A DNA stretch of 64,000 bases from Bacillus sp. B1-b2 (GTDB lineage: Bacteria > Bacillota > Bacilli > Bacillales > Cytobacillaceae). The notes below the pieces were generated by a model. That model ran no database searches and was not told where the DNA came from. It was given only the letters and a program-made list of their open reading frames with translations. The stretch's first letter is position 1. Each line of letters begins with the position of its first letter. The translations under genes and the position numbers were made by a program. Shown piece by piece: positions 34,639 to 42,173 of the stretch. Where the stretch lies: assembly GCF_009183415.1 (NCBI RefSeq), contig NZ_WEHU01000002.1, positions 186,001-250,000 on the forward strand, given 5' to 3'.

Positions 34639-34707
34639 ATGGAGCTGATCTTACCTAAAAATGAACTTCATGAAGGAGAATTTCGTGATTGCTGGTTGAT
34701 GGAATAG
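34639..34707 (+). CDS. Short ORF or gene remnant
   Basis: A 22-codon frame (MELILPKNELHEGEFRDCWL and on) starting at ATG 34639 behind AGGGGGGC. The strong ribosome site suggests a once-functional start, and MELILPKNEL is reminiscent of GNAT N-termini. It is more likely a truncated remnant than a working peptide. Confidence 0.25.
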   Translation: MELILPKNELHEGEFRDCWLME

Positions 34708-34732
34708 AACAAGGAGAAAAGAGACTTTACTC

Positions 34733-35468
34733 ATGAATGAGCGTAATAATAAGAATAAAAAGGCATGGGAATATCGGGCATACGAATTTTGGATGAAAAG
34801 AGATGGCACTCCTGAGCAAAAAGCTAAGGAATTAAGCAGGGACCCTCAAAAGAGTTTAAAGAAGCATCAATCTTATTTTGGAGATGTAAAAGGAAAAAGG
34901 ATTGCAAACCTTTGTGGATCAAATGGCAGAAAGGCAGTACCACTTGCATTATTAGGCGCGGAGGTCACCGTATTTGATATTTCCGAGGAAAATAAGAAGT
35001 ACGCATTAGAACTAGCGCACTATGCCAATACTTCTATTTCTTATGTAGTAGGAGATATTTATGATATTAATTTAGGAGAATATGCCAATCACTTTGATAT
35101 ATTGTACTTAGAGGGGGGGATTTTGCACTATTTTCATGATTTAGAAAAGTTTATTCACATACTTAGTAGGCTTCTCAAGAAAGAAGGGGTGCTTATATTA
35201 AGTGATTTTCATCCGATCAAAAGGTGTACTACAGAGGATTTAATGTATGAACTTACATATTTTAATAATCATCCACAAAATCAGGATATTGCCTATAAAC
35301 AGTATTTCAGTGAAGAAGAACAAGTAGATTTCCCTTCGATTTTATACACTTAGTGACATAATTAATGCTGTTATTACTTCTGGTTTAACTATGAAAAAGT
35401 TTGATGAGCATCCTGGCTGGAATCAAGAAAATATTCCATGGGAGTTTACGATAATAGCAATAAAATAG
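34733..35468 (+). pseudogene. SAM-dependent methyltransferase, frameshifted near the 3' end
   Basis: 34733-35353 encodes a class I methyltransferase with the SAM loop IANLCGSNGRKAVPLALLGA, VTVFDISEENKKYA and LYLEGGILHYFHDL. The frame breaks after EEEQVDFPS and stops at 35351-35353. In the next frame the family C-terminus continues (FYTLSDIINAVI, FDEHPGWNQENIPWEFTIIA) to TAG 35466-35468. A single indel near 35335-35345 separates the parts. The core domain is intact, so partial function or a sequencing error are both possible. Start ATG 34733 has AAGGAG upstream, at a long distance. Confidence 0.82.
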
Positions 35469-35470
35469 AA

Positions 35471-35506
35471 AAAAGCAGCAGCTCCTAAAGGATCTGTTGC
35501 TTTTTC
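35471..35506. terminator. Bidirectional terminator
   Basis: AAAAGCAGCA pairs with TGTTGCTTTT (one G-T pair) between the convergent methyltransferase and His-rich protein genes. Confidence 0.65.
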
Positions 35507-35513
35507 TCTTAGC

Positions 35514-35855
35514 TTAATAGCCTTGTGGATAGTAAGGGCTTGGATATGGAGAATAAGGATAATTTGGGTACGGATATGCAGGTACTGGGTAAGGAGCTGG
35601 ATATGGATAAGAATAGGGACCAGGTGTAGCAGCTGCTCCAAGTAATAAACCAGTAGCTGCACCAGCTGCAAATCCTGGGTAATAAGGATAATGTCCATGA
35701 TGACCATAACCTCCACCTCCATGATAGCCATTATTGCCACCATCATGATTCCATTGATGATCAGGACCATGTCCGTGTCCATGTCCATGTCCCCAGTTTG
35801 AATGTCCCCCACCATGTGTCATATGTCTGTAGTTATTATATGAATTAAAATTCAT
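35514..35855 (-). CDS. Low-complexity His/Gly/Tyr/Pro-rich small protein
   Basis: A 113-residue protein in three parts: an N-terminal His/Gly-rich tract (GHGHGHGHGPDHQW), a central hydrophobic stretch (FAAGAATGLLLGAAA, about residues 62-76) and a C-terminal Tyr/Pro-rich tract (YPYPAPYPVPAYPYPNYPYS). It starts at ATG 35855 behind AAGGTGAG. The composition resembles spore-coat or surface proteins of Bacillus and the His tract could bind metal ions, but both are guesses. It lies on the same strand as two CotF-type genes, separated from them by the 20-bp repeat array. Confidence 0.7.
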   Translation of the reverse strand: MNFNSYNNYRHMTHGGGHSNWGHGHGHGHGPDHQWNHDGGNNGYHGGGGYGHHGHYPYYPGFAAGAATGLLLGAAATPGPYSYPYPAPYPVPAYPYPNYPYSPYPSPYYPQGY

Positions 35856-35973
35856 TCTTCTCACCTTTCTTATAAAAGCAGTTTCTGTAGCATATGACTA
35901 GTTGATGGGTAATGACACAAGATTCGTTATATACATGTGAGAATATAAATAACCCTTTTTTATTGGTGGAATG

Positions 35974-36328
35974 GCAATAAAAAGGGGGAGGATCGCAACA
36001 AAATTGGCTGGAGCGCAACAAAAAATGAATTAGCGCAACAAAAGAAGCTGGAGCGCCAAGAAAGAGAGGCAAAAATGCAATAAAAGGGTTGAGCGCAACA
36101 AAAAGGGGGAGGAACGCAACAAAACTGGCTGGAGCGCAACAAAAAATGAATTAACGCAACAAAAACAGCGCTTATCGCAACAAAAAATGAATTAACGCAA
36201 CAAAGGGGGAGGAACGCAACAAAAAATGAATTAACGCAACAAAAACAGCGCTTATCGCAACAAAAAATGAATTAGCGCAACAAAAACAGCGCTTATCACA
36301 ACAAAAACAAGAATAACCGCAACAAAGA
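35974..36328. repeat. Non-coding array of about 18 units with a 20-bp period and CGCAACAAAA core
   Basis: The core CGCAACAAA(A/G) occurs at 35994, 36014, 36034, 36094, 36115, 36135, 36155, 36176, 36196, 36215, 36235, 36256, 36276 and 36318. Degenerate copies stand at 35974, 36054, 36076 and 36297. Spacing is 19-21 bases throughout. The 10 bases between cores come in four recurrent types: AATGAATTAG/A, (C)TGGCTGGAG, CAGCGCTTAT and (G)GGGGAGGAA. The period is not a multiple of three and stops occur in all frames, so it is not coding. Confidence 0.85.
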
Positions 36329-36369
36329 TGCAAATTATATTTCAAATTCCCTTTTATTTGCAGAGAAAA

Positions 36370-36392
36370 TCCCGAATAGACACTATTCGGGA
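36370..36392 (-). terminator. Terminator of the CotF-type pair
   Basis: TCCCGAATA and TATTCGGGA form a perfect 9-bp stem with a 5-base loop. On the minus strand it is followed by TTTTCTC. Confidence 0.75.
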
Positions 36393-36402
36393 CTAATTCC
36401 TA

Positions 36403-36714
36403 TTAAAATTGATTATCGGGGTGTAAGTTATTTTGCATAAGTTCTTGCACTTGATTAATTTGCTCGGGCATTGCGAGTTCTGTCTTATACCAGCCTTTTT
36501 GTCCCATTATAGAGTAAATTTCATATTGATTTTTACTAGCATTGTTTAAGCAATCTTGATAAATATCTCTTAACTCTTGATGTGTAGTCTCTAATATGGT
36601 TGAACTAATACTTCTACATCGACCTTTTTCTAACTCTAAACAAAGCTGAAGCATTTCACGATCTGTTAACCCACGTCCTGCAATATTGTTAGGCACTTTC
36701 ATCACCTCATTCAC
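36403..36714 (-). CDS. Spore coat protein, CotF family (YraD/YraF-like)
   Basis: A 103-residue protein with the CotF-family core LTDREMLQLCLELEKGRCRS, TTHQELRDIYQDCLNNASKNQYEI and MGQKGWYKTELA, forming a ferritin-like helical hairpin. It belongs to the spore coat in related species. GTG 36714 overlaps the stop of the upstream gene (GTGA), giving coupled translation. ATG 36702 is a possible alternative, but its GAGGTG is too close. Operon partner of the next gene. Confidence 0.8.
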   Translation of the reverse strand: MNEVMKVPNNIAGRGLTDREMLQLCLELEKGRCRSISSTILETTHQELRDIYQDCLNNASKNQYEIYSIMGQKGWYKTELAMPEQINQVQELMQNNLHPDNQF

Positions 36715-36914
36715 TGTATATGGTTGTTTCTGTTAAAATATTGAGAAAGTGCAGCAATTTTTAATTGATGTTTTTCTGCCATTTCTTCTAGTTTTCCTCT
36801 AAGTTCTTGGTCTTCACACTGTGAGGCGCACCAATTCATTGTTTTTGCCGTAATGGTTTCTGCCCGAATTTCATCTTCAATAAAAGCTAGTTCCTTTGTT
36901 GTAAAATTCGTCAA
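36711..36914 (-). CDS. Small spore coat-associated protein (YraG-like)
   Basis: A 67-residue helical protein: FTTKELAFIEDEIRAE, then TMNWCASQCEDQELRGKLEE and MAEKHQLKIAALSQY. It resembles B. subtilis YraG, encoded beside CotF paralogues. It starts at TTG 36914, eight bases after GGAGGTG. First gene of the two-gene coat operon, which should be sporulation-controlled; I did not find a clear sigma-K or sigma-G promoter. Confidence 0.75.
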   Translation of the reverse strand: MTNFTTKELAFIEDEIRAETITAKTMNWCASQCEDQELRGKLEEMAEKHQLKIAALSQYFNRNNHIQ

Positions 36915-37098
36915 TTATATTACACCTCCCTACTATTTTTCTAGTGGTAGTATGTATTTGGAGTGGGTATTTTATCCAAGAGATTCTAAGGAACAGTTAG
37001 GATTGCATGATAAGAAGAGAAATCATACATAACTGGTAATTAAGTGGTTATTATTCACTCCAAAAAACCTACAGCGGATAAACAGTTTGTCCACATGC

Positions 37099-37127
37099 TT
37101 CACAGGAAAAGCGTTATCCGTTATAAT
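37099..37127 (+). promoter_or_regulatory. Sigma-A promoter of the MetNIQ-type operon
   Basis: TTCACA (37099-37104), 17-base spacer, TATAAT (37122-37127). CGGATAA (about 37076) and TTATCCG (about 37114) flank the -35 box as an inverted repeat. No S-box or T-box leader is seen. Confidence 0.65.
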
Positions 37128-37170
37128 TAGATTCGTTGTGTTTACCCTGCATAAGATTAGGGGGATTTTT

Positions 37171-37920
37171 ATGATTTCATTACATAATGTGAGCAAAAGT
37201 TTTTCTCATTTTGAAGCAATTAAAGCAGTGAATGTAGATGTACATAAAGGGGAAATTTATGGAATCATTGGAGCTAGTGGTGCAGGAAAATCAACACTAC
37301 TAAGGCTAATGAATTTGCTAGAGATCCCAGATCATGGTGAAGTAATAGTTAATGGAGAAACACTAACTAACTTGAAGCCTAAGCAATTGAGGAAAGCTCG
37401 CAAATCTATTGGAATGATATTTCAGGCATTTAACTTAATATCCAATAAAACTGTTTTTGAAAATGTACTGGTTTCTTTAGAGTTAGCGAACTATCCGAAA
37501 CAAGAAAGACACCAACGAGTAGAGCAATGTTTAGATTTTGTTGGCTTGAAGGAGATGGCAAAGAAATATCCTGCTCAGTTGAGTGGAGGACAGAAACAGC
37601 GGGTGGCAATAGCTAGAGCATTGGCAAATAGCCCAGATGTATTACTTTGTGATGAACCTACTTCTTCTCTTGATCCTAACACTACAGCTGAAATCCTAGA
37701 AGTTCTAAAGGAAATTAATCAGAAGTTGCATGTTACGATTGTTATTGTTAGTCATGAGATGGAAGTGATTAAGAGTATTTGTAATCGAGTGACAGTGATG
37801 GCAGAAGGTAAAGTCTTTCAAACGGTATCTATTGAACCAAAAGGGGTAGAGCATCTTCATGATAGTCCTGAGTGGTTTGTTGATCAGCTAACAAAAGGCG
37901 GTGAAGTGGACGATGTTTGA
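37171..37920 (+). CDS. metN: Methionine-type ABC transporter ATP-binding protein (MetN-like, no NIL domain)
   Basis: A 249-residue ATPase. Walker A is GASGAGKST, Q-loop MIFQAFNLISNKTVFENV, signature LSGGQKQR, Walker B VLLCDEPTSSLDP, H-loop VSHEM, all MetN-like. Typical MetN proteins have about 340 residues with a C-terminal NIL (ACT-like) domain that binds methionine and inhibits transport. That domain is absent here, so feedback inhibition should be missing. The frame reaches back to 37087, but AGGGGGA before ATG 37171 gives the family start. It overlaps the permease gene by eight bases. Confidence 0.85.
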   Translation: MISLHNVSKSFSHFEAIKAVNVDVHKGEIYGIIGASGAGKSTLLRLMNLLEIPDHGEVIVNGETLTNLKPKQLRKARKSIGMIFQAFNLISNKTVFENVLVSLELANYPKQERHQRVEQCLDFVGLKEMAKKYPAQLSGGQKQRVAIARALANSPDVLLCDEPTSSLDPNTTAEILEVLKEINQKLHVTIVIVSHEMEVIKSICNRVTVMAEGKVFQTVSIEPKGVEHLHDSPEWFVDQLTKGGEVDDV

Positions 37921-38575
37921 TATTTTGCTTCAGTATGAGGATGAGATTTGGAGATCGATTGGTCAAACCTTTATTATGGTTGGTGTGTCTATTTTAGCAG
38001 CCATATTCATAGGCTTACCAGTGGGTACTTTGCTTTTTCTCTGTAGAAAAGGAAAAATGATGGAGAACCGAGTCGTATATTCTACCTTAAATTTACTGGT
38101 CAATATTATTCGTTCTTTTCCATTTCTTTTATTGGTCGTTTTCTTAATTCCATTTACAAGGCTCATCATTGGAACCGCATTAGGCACAGCAGCAGCGACT
38201 GTTCCATTAGCTATTATTGCTATTGCGCATTATGCACGCCTTGTTGAGCAATCTTTATTAGATGTTCCAAAGGGTGTGATAGAAGCAGCAGTTTCTATGG
38301 GGGCATCTTTACGAGAAATTATTTTTAAGTTTTTATATGTAGAAGCAAGATCTGGTCTTGTTTTAGGGTTAACCACATCCATTATTAGTTTTATTTCTTA
38401 CTCTACTATTATGGGAGTAGTTGGTGGTGGTGGAATTGGTGACTTTGCTATTCGTTATGGTTACCAGCAATTTAAGACGGATTTAATGCTATATATGATA
38501 ATTATTATGGTTATACTGGTACAGTTTATCCAATTTACTGGAACAACGGTATCTAGAATAATAGATAAAAGGTAA
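37913..38575 (+). CDS. metI: Methionine-type ABC transporter permease MetI
   Basis: A 220-residue permease with five hydrophobic segments. It shows NIIRSFPFLLLVVFLIP, the coupling loop EAAVSMGASLREIIFKFLYVEA and GVVGGGGIGDFAIRYGYQQF, all marks of the MetI family. ATG 37913 lies inside the end of metN. The GTG at 37901 gives four extra residues but lies within the GGCGGTG ribosome site. Confidence 0.9.
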   Translation: MFDILLQYEDEIWRSIGQTFIMVGVSILAAIFIGLPVGTLLFLCRKGKMMENRVVYSTLNLLVNIIRSFPFLLLVVFLIPFTRLIIGTALGTAAATVPLAIIAIAHYARLVEQSLLDVPKGVIEAAVSMGASLREIIFKFLYVEARSGLVLGLTTSIISFISYSTIMGVVGGGGIGDFAIRYGYQQFKTDLMLYMIIIMVILVQFIQFTGTTVSRIIDKR

Positions 38576-38593
38576 AACAACAGGAGGAAAATA

Positions 38594-39421
38594 ATGAAAA
38601 AATTACTTTTTCTAACGATAATGGCTGCCTTTTTATTAGGGGCTTGCGGTCAAGCAGATAAAGAAAAGAAAACAGAAGAATCTTCGACAGCGGAAGAGAA
38701 AGAAGTAACATTGAAAGTAGCATCTTTAATTCCACCAATGACGGAAATTTTAGAGCTAGTAAAGCCAGAATTAGCGAAAGAGAACGTTAATCTTGATATC
38801 GTTGTATTGAGTGACAATGTACAGCCAAACACGGCACTTGCTGCTAAAGAAGTAGATGCTAACTTCTTCCAACATGTTCCTTATATGGAGGAATTCAATA
38901 GAAGCAATAATGCAAATCTTGTACCAGTGCAAGCCATTTATTTTGCTAACTATGGTTTATATTCGAAAGAGTATCAAGCAATGGACGATCTTCCAGAAGG
39001 TTCTGTCATTGCTATTGCTAATGATATTTCGAATATCGACCGTTCCCTTTCGTTATTAGCTCAGCATGATATGATTACTTTGGGTGAAAAAGAGGGTAAC
39101 TACTATACATTAGCTGATATTAAAGATAATCCAAAAAACTACACGTTTAAAGAAGTAGATTTATTAATGCTTGCTAGATCTTATGATGATGCAGATGCTG
39201 TTATTATGACACCTGCTTATGCTGCTCCACTAGGGTTAACTCCAAAGAGTGATGCTTTACTAACAGAAGGTGTTGAAAATGATTTTGCAATTACGTTAGT
39301 TGCTAGAGAAGATAATGCAGATTCAGATGCAATCAAAAAACTAGCTAAAGCAATGACTAGTGATGCAGTAAAAGAATTTTTAGAAAAAAATTATGATGAG
39401 ACGGCTATTCCAGCATTTTAA
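38594..39421 (+). CDS. metQ: MetQ/NlpA-family substrate-binding lipoprotein
   Basis: A 275-residue lipoprotein. Its signal peptide ends in the lipobox LLGAC (C18), followed by a charged Glu/Lys linker (about 20-37). VVLSDNVQPNTALAAKEVDA, NFFQHVPYMEEF and IAIANDISNIDRSL are MetQ-family signatures. It probably binds methionine or a related amino acid. Start ATG 38594 behind ACAGGAGG. A strong terminator follows. Confidence 0.9.
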   Translation: MKKLLFLTIMAAFLLGACGQADKEKKTEESSTAEEKEVTLKVASLIPPMTEILELVKPELAKENVNLDIVVLSDNVQPNTALAAKEVDANFFQHVPYMEEFNRSNNANLVPVQAIYFANYGLYSKEYQAMDDLPEGSVIAIANDISNIDRSLSLLAQHDMITLGEKEGNYYTLADIKDNPKNYTFKEVDLLMLARSYDDADAVIMTPAYAAPLGLTPKSDALLTEGVENDFAITLVAREDNADSDAIKKLAKAMTSDAVKEFLEKNYDETAIPAF

Positions 39422-39432
39422 TGGATAGAGAG

Positions 39433-39469
39433 AAAATCCACCTAACTTTTACGTTAAGTGGATTTTTTT
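39433..39469 (+). terminator. Intrinsic terminator of the MetNIQ-type operon
   Basis: AAAATCCACCTAA pairs with TTAAGTGGATTTT (one mismatch), followed by TTTT. Confidence 0.8.
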
Positions 39470-39492
39470 TATGCTGCCAAATTATCTGCTAG

Positions 39493-39765
39493 TATAACCT
39501 GCATCTGCATGAATGGTTGTATCAATATGACTATGAGCTTGAGGGTAGAGTACATATTAATCCAAGCTGGCTATATATTTACCGATCACATGGAATAGCA
39601 GGAGTTATTATTCGATGGATAGAAGAAGGGTTTTTAGAATCCCCTCAATATATGTCTGAGCAAATTGTAGAGATTATGGTTGTTACGACAGAAGTTTTTT
39701 ATGTGAAGAGCAAAAGTAGGGACATGCCCAAGAATGACATGTCCATTGGTTTAAATAATATCTAA
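39493..39765 (+). pseudogene. C-terminal fragment of a TetR-family regulator
   Basis: The frame after the stop at 39490-39492 reads YNLHLHEWLYQYDYELEGRV, then INPSWLYIYRSHGIAGVIIR, WIEEGF and ESPQYMSEQIVEIM. This is the ligand-domain end of TetR/AcrR proteins of the TetR_C_7 type. The N-terminal helix-turn-helix half is missing, replaced by the metQ terminator region. A TTG at 39517 has no ribosome site, so it is a truncated remnant. Its end overlaps the aldo/keto reductase gene tail to tail. Confidence 0.65.
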
Positions 39766-40641
39766 AGGCATTTTCCGTGTAGGTGGTGTAAATACTTGAT
39801 CTAGTTGAACAAGGTCTTCTTTTGTTAACTCAATGGAAGCAGCCTTAGCATTCCAGAGTATATGCTTCTCCTGTACTGCTTTTGGTATGGCAATGACTTG
39901 GTTGGAACGCATTGTCCATGCAAGGGCTATTTGCAATGGTTTGACCTGATAGTTCTCAGCAATTTTGTTTAGAATAGGATCATTTAATAATTGTTTTCTT
40001 AATGTTCCACCTTGAGCAAGGGGACTGTAAGCCATAATGGGCATATTGTTTTTTTTTTGCCAAGGAAGTAGATCATATTCAATGCCTCTTGAACCCAAAT
40101 GATAGAGTACCTGATTAGTTACACAATTTTCCCCATTAGTTTCAGCTAATAGCTCTTTCATATCAGATGTGTCAAAATTTGATACTCCCCATCTACGGAT
40201 TTTTCCTTCTTCTTTGAGTCTTTCTAATCCTTCAATTGTTTCTGCAAGTGGAACTCTTCCTCTCCAATGAAGAAGATATAGATCAAGATAATCTGTTCCT
40301 AATCTCTGTAAGCTATTTTCACAAGCTGTTTTTATTTTATTGAGTCCAGCATTATGAGGATACACCTTAGATACTAAGAATACTTCATCTCTTCGATCTT
40401 TGATTGCTTCCCCAACAATACTTTCTGCTTTACCATCTGCATACATTTCAGCTGTGTCGATGAGTGTCATACCTAAATCTAGTCCTAATTGTAATGCTTT
40501 TACTTCTTGCGCTTTTGCTTGTGGGTTTTCTCCCATATACCAGGTTCCTTGGCCAAGGCAAGGGACTGAGGTTCCGTCGGGAAAGGTGATAGTACGGTTT
40601 AATAGTGTTCCTCTTATTGATTCTAAATCATGTGTTTCCAC
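39751..40641 (-). CDS. Aldo/keto reductase
   Basis: A 296-residue NADPH-dependent TIM-barrel enzyme. The catalytic tetrad is visible: D in LIDTAEMYADG with its Y, K in LVSKVYPHN and H in YLLHWRGR. KIRRWGVSNFD and the C-terminal VIAIPKAVQEKHI (NADPH phosphate binding) complete the pattern. The family reduces small aldehydes and ketones; the substrate is unknown. I prefer GTG 40641, which has AAAGGAG eight bases upstream, over the in-frame ATG 40668. Confidence 0.88.
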   Translation of the reverse strand: METHDLESIRGTLLNRTITFPDGTSVPCLGQGTWYMGENPQAKAQEVKALQLGLDLGMTLIDTAEMYADGKAESIVGEAIKDRRDEVFLVSKVYPHNAGLNKIKTACENSLQRLGTDYLDLYLLHWRGRVPLAETIEGLERLKEEGKIRRWGVSNFDTSDMKELLAETNGENCVTNQVLYHLGSRGIEYDLLPWQKKNNMPIMAYSPLAQGGTLRKQLLNDPILNKIAENYQVKPLQIALAWTMRSNQVIAIPKAVQEKHILWNAKAASIELTKEDLVQLDQVFTPPTRKMPLDII

Positions 40642-40786
40642 TATATTAACTCCTTTCCTTCTTTCCATATTTTTATCTATTTTATCATTTTGGTGACCTA
40701 GATATCGAATAATAACTGTGTCATATTTTTAAGTATATTGAGTTATGTAAGAAAAGAGAAATTGCTCTTTATTCCTTTTTTATTAA

Positions 40787-40823
40787 AAAAGGAGACAAGC
40801 AAATAAGCTTATCTCCTCTTTCT
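40787..40823 (-). terminator. Terminator of the fabF paralogue
   Basis: AGGAGA and TCTCCT form the base of an imperfect stem that also pairs AAGC with GCTT inside. On the minus strand it is followed by TTTTTTAATAAAAAAGG. Confidence 0.55.
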
Positions 40824-40826
40824 ATG

Positions 40827-42062
40827 TTATTCGTATTTTTTTAAAACAATAGCCGAATTATGACCACCAAAACCAAAAGAATTAGATAAGCCAATAGTTA
40901 TGGGGGTTTTTCTTGCTCCTTCTGCCACATAATCTAAATCACATTCTGGATCAGGTTGGATTAAATTAATGGTTGGTGGAATAATCCCTTCTTGCAAACT
41001 CTTTACTAGGGCAATTGCTTCTACTCCGCCAGATGCTCCCAGCATATGTCCAAGCATTGACTTATTAGCTGTTATTGGCATATCGTAGGCATGACTGCCA
41101 AAAAGTCTTTTTATTGCTTTTGTTTCAGATAAATCTCCTACATTTGTACTTGTTGCATGGGCACTAATCACATCTATCTGTGATGGTGTAATTTGTGCTT
41201 TTCTTAAGGCATTTTTCATAGCTAAATAAGCTCCTGTTCCTTCTGGATGAGAAGCAACCATATGATAGGCATCAGAACTTGCTCCATATCCAATCACCTC
41301 GCAAAGTATAGGAGCATTTCTTTTTAAGGCATGTTCTAATTCTTCTAAAACTAGAATGCCAGAGCCCTCACTCATGACAAAACCATCTCTATCAGAATCA
41401 AAGGGACGACTTGCTAAAGTGGGGTCGTCATTTCTAGTAGACAGAGCCTTAGCATTTCCAAAGCTCGCTAAAGATAGCGTGTTTATCGCTGCTTCTGCTC
41501 CACCAGCAAACATAATATCTGCATCATCATTCCTAATAGAGTGGAATGCTTCTCCAATGGAGGTGTTTCCAATGGAGCATGCTGTTACTGGAGAAAGAGA
41601 AGGGCCTTGTGCACCAAGACGAATACTAATTTGGGCTGCGGCTGCATTAGAAATCATCATTGGTACTAAGTTAGGACTCACTCTGCTTGGACCTCTTTCG
41701 TTTAAAATATTTACGTTATCTATGAGTGAGTTTAACCCGCCAATTCCAGAGCCTACATATACACCTAATCGTTCTTTATCTACATTCTCTAAGTCTAATT
41801 GAGAGGAATCAAGTGCTTCCTCAGCTGCTGCTAAAGCAAATTGTGTAAAGCGATCTAATTTCTTTGCTTCTTTTTTTCCCCATCTTGCTTCTGCATCAAA
41901 ATCATTTACCACTCCTGCTATTCTAGTTTTAGAATTTGATACATCTAAATGTTCAATCAAACTGATTCCGGAATGCCCTTCTAAAAGATGATCCCATAAT
42001 GTATTTACATCGTTTCCTAAAGGGGAGATTGCTCCCATTCCCGTAATGACTACTCGCTTCAT
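40827..42062 (-). CDS. fabF: Beta-ketoacyl-ACP synthase II (FabF-type)
   Basis: A 411-residue elongating condensing enzyme. Catalytic residues are C162 in VTACSIG, H302 in SAHATSTNVGD and H339 in KSMLGHMLGASGG; GFGGHNSAIVL closes the active site. It extends acyl-ACP with malonyl-ACP in the cytosol. It starts at ATG 42062 behind GGAGGAATT. It stands alone, not next to fabH, so it is possibly a paralogue of the main fabF. It is divergent from an MmyB-like regulator gene whose ligand-domain family is known to bind fatty acids, suggesting local control. Confidence 0.92.
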   Translation of the reverse strand: MKRVVITGMGAISPLGNDVNTLWDHLLEGHSGISLIEHLDVSNSKTRIAGVVNDFDAEARWGKKEAKKLDRFTQFALAAAEEALDSSQLDLENVDKERLGVYVGSGIGGLNSLIDNVNILNERGPSRVSPNLVPMMISNAAAAQISIRLGAQGPSLSPVTACSIGNTSIGEAFHSIRNDDADIMFAGGAEAAINTLSLASFGNAKALSTRNDDPTLASRPFDSDRDGFVMSEGSGILVLEELEHALKRNAPILCEVIGYGASSDAYHMVASHPEGTGAYLAMKNALRKAQITPSQIDVISAHATSTNVGDLSETKAIKRLFGSHAYDMPITANKSMLGHMLGASGGVEAIALVKSLQEGIIPPTINLIQPDPECDLDYVAEGARKTPITIGLSNSFGFGGHNSAIVLKKYE

Positions 42063-42126
42063 ATCAATTCCTCCATAGCCTTTTTTATTTATTTTAGCTT
42101 TTTGTTATCCTATTACAAGTTGTAGT

Positions 42127-42150
42127 TTATACTAGTATAAATAGTACTAT
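42127..42150. promoter_or_regulatory. Twin palindromes between fabF and the MmyB-like regulator
   Basis: TTATACTAGTATAA (42127-42140) is a perfect 14-bp palindrome and ATAGTACTAT (42141-42150) a perfect 10-bp palindrome directly after it. They lie in the 111-base divergent promoter region, a natural operator position. Confidence 0.6.
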
Positions 42151-42173
42151 CTTAACGAAAGGTGGCTGTTTTC

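Noticed and set aside
35423-35815. 130-codon minus-strand frame overlapping the His-rich protein gene
   Set aside because: A repetitive out-of-frame reading of the same low-complexity DNA; the 35855 start has the better ribosome site.
35974-36328. CRISPR array
   Set aside because: Core repeats are only 10 bases with 10-base spacers that recur instead of being unique, and no cas genes are near.
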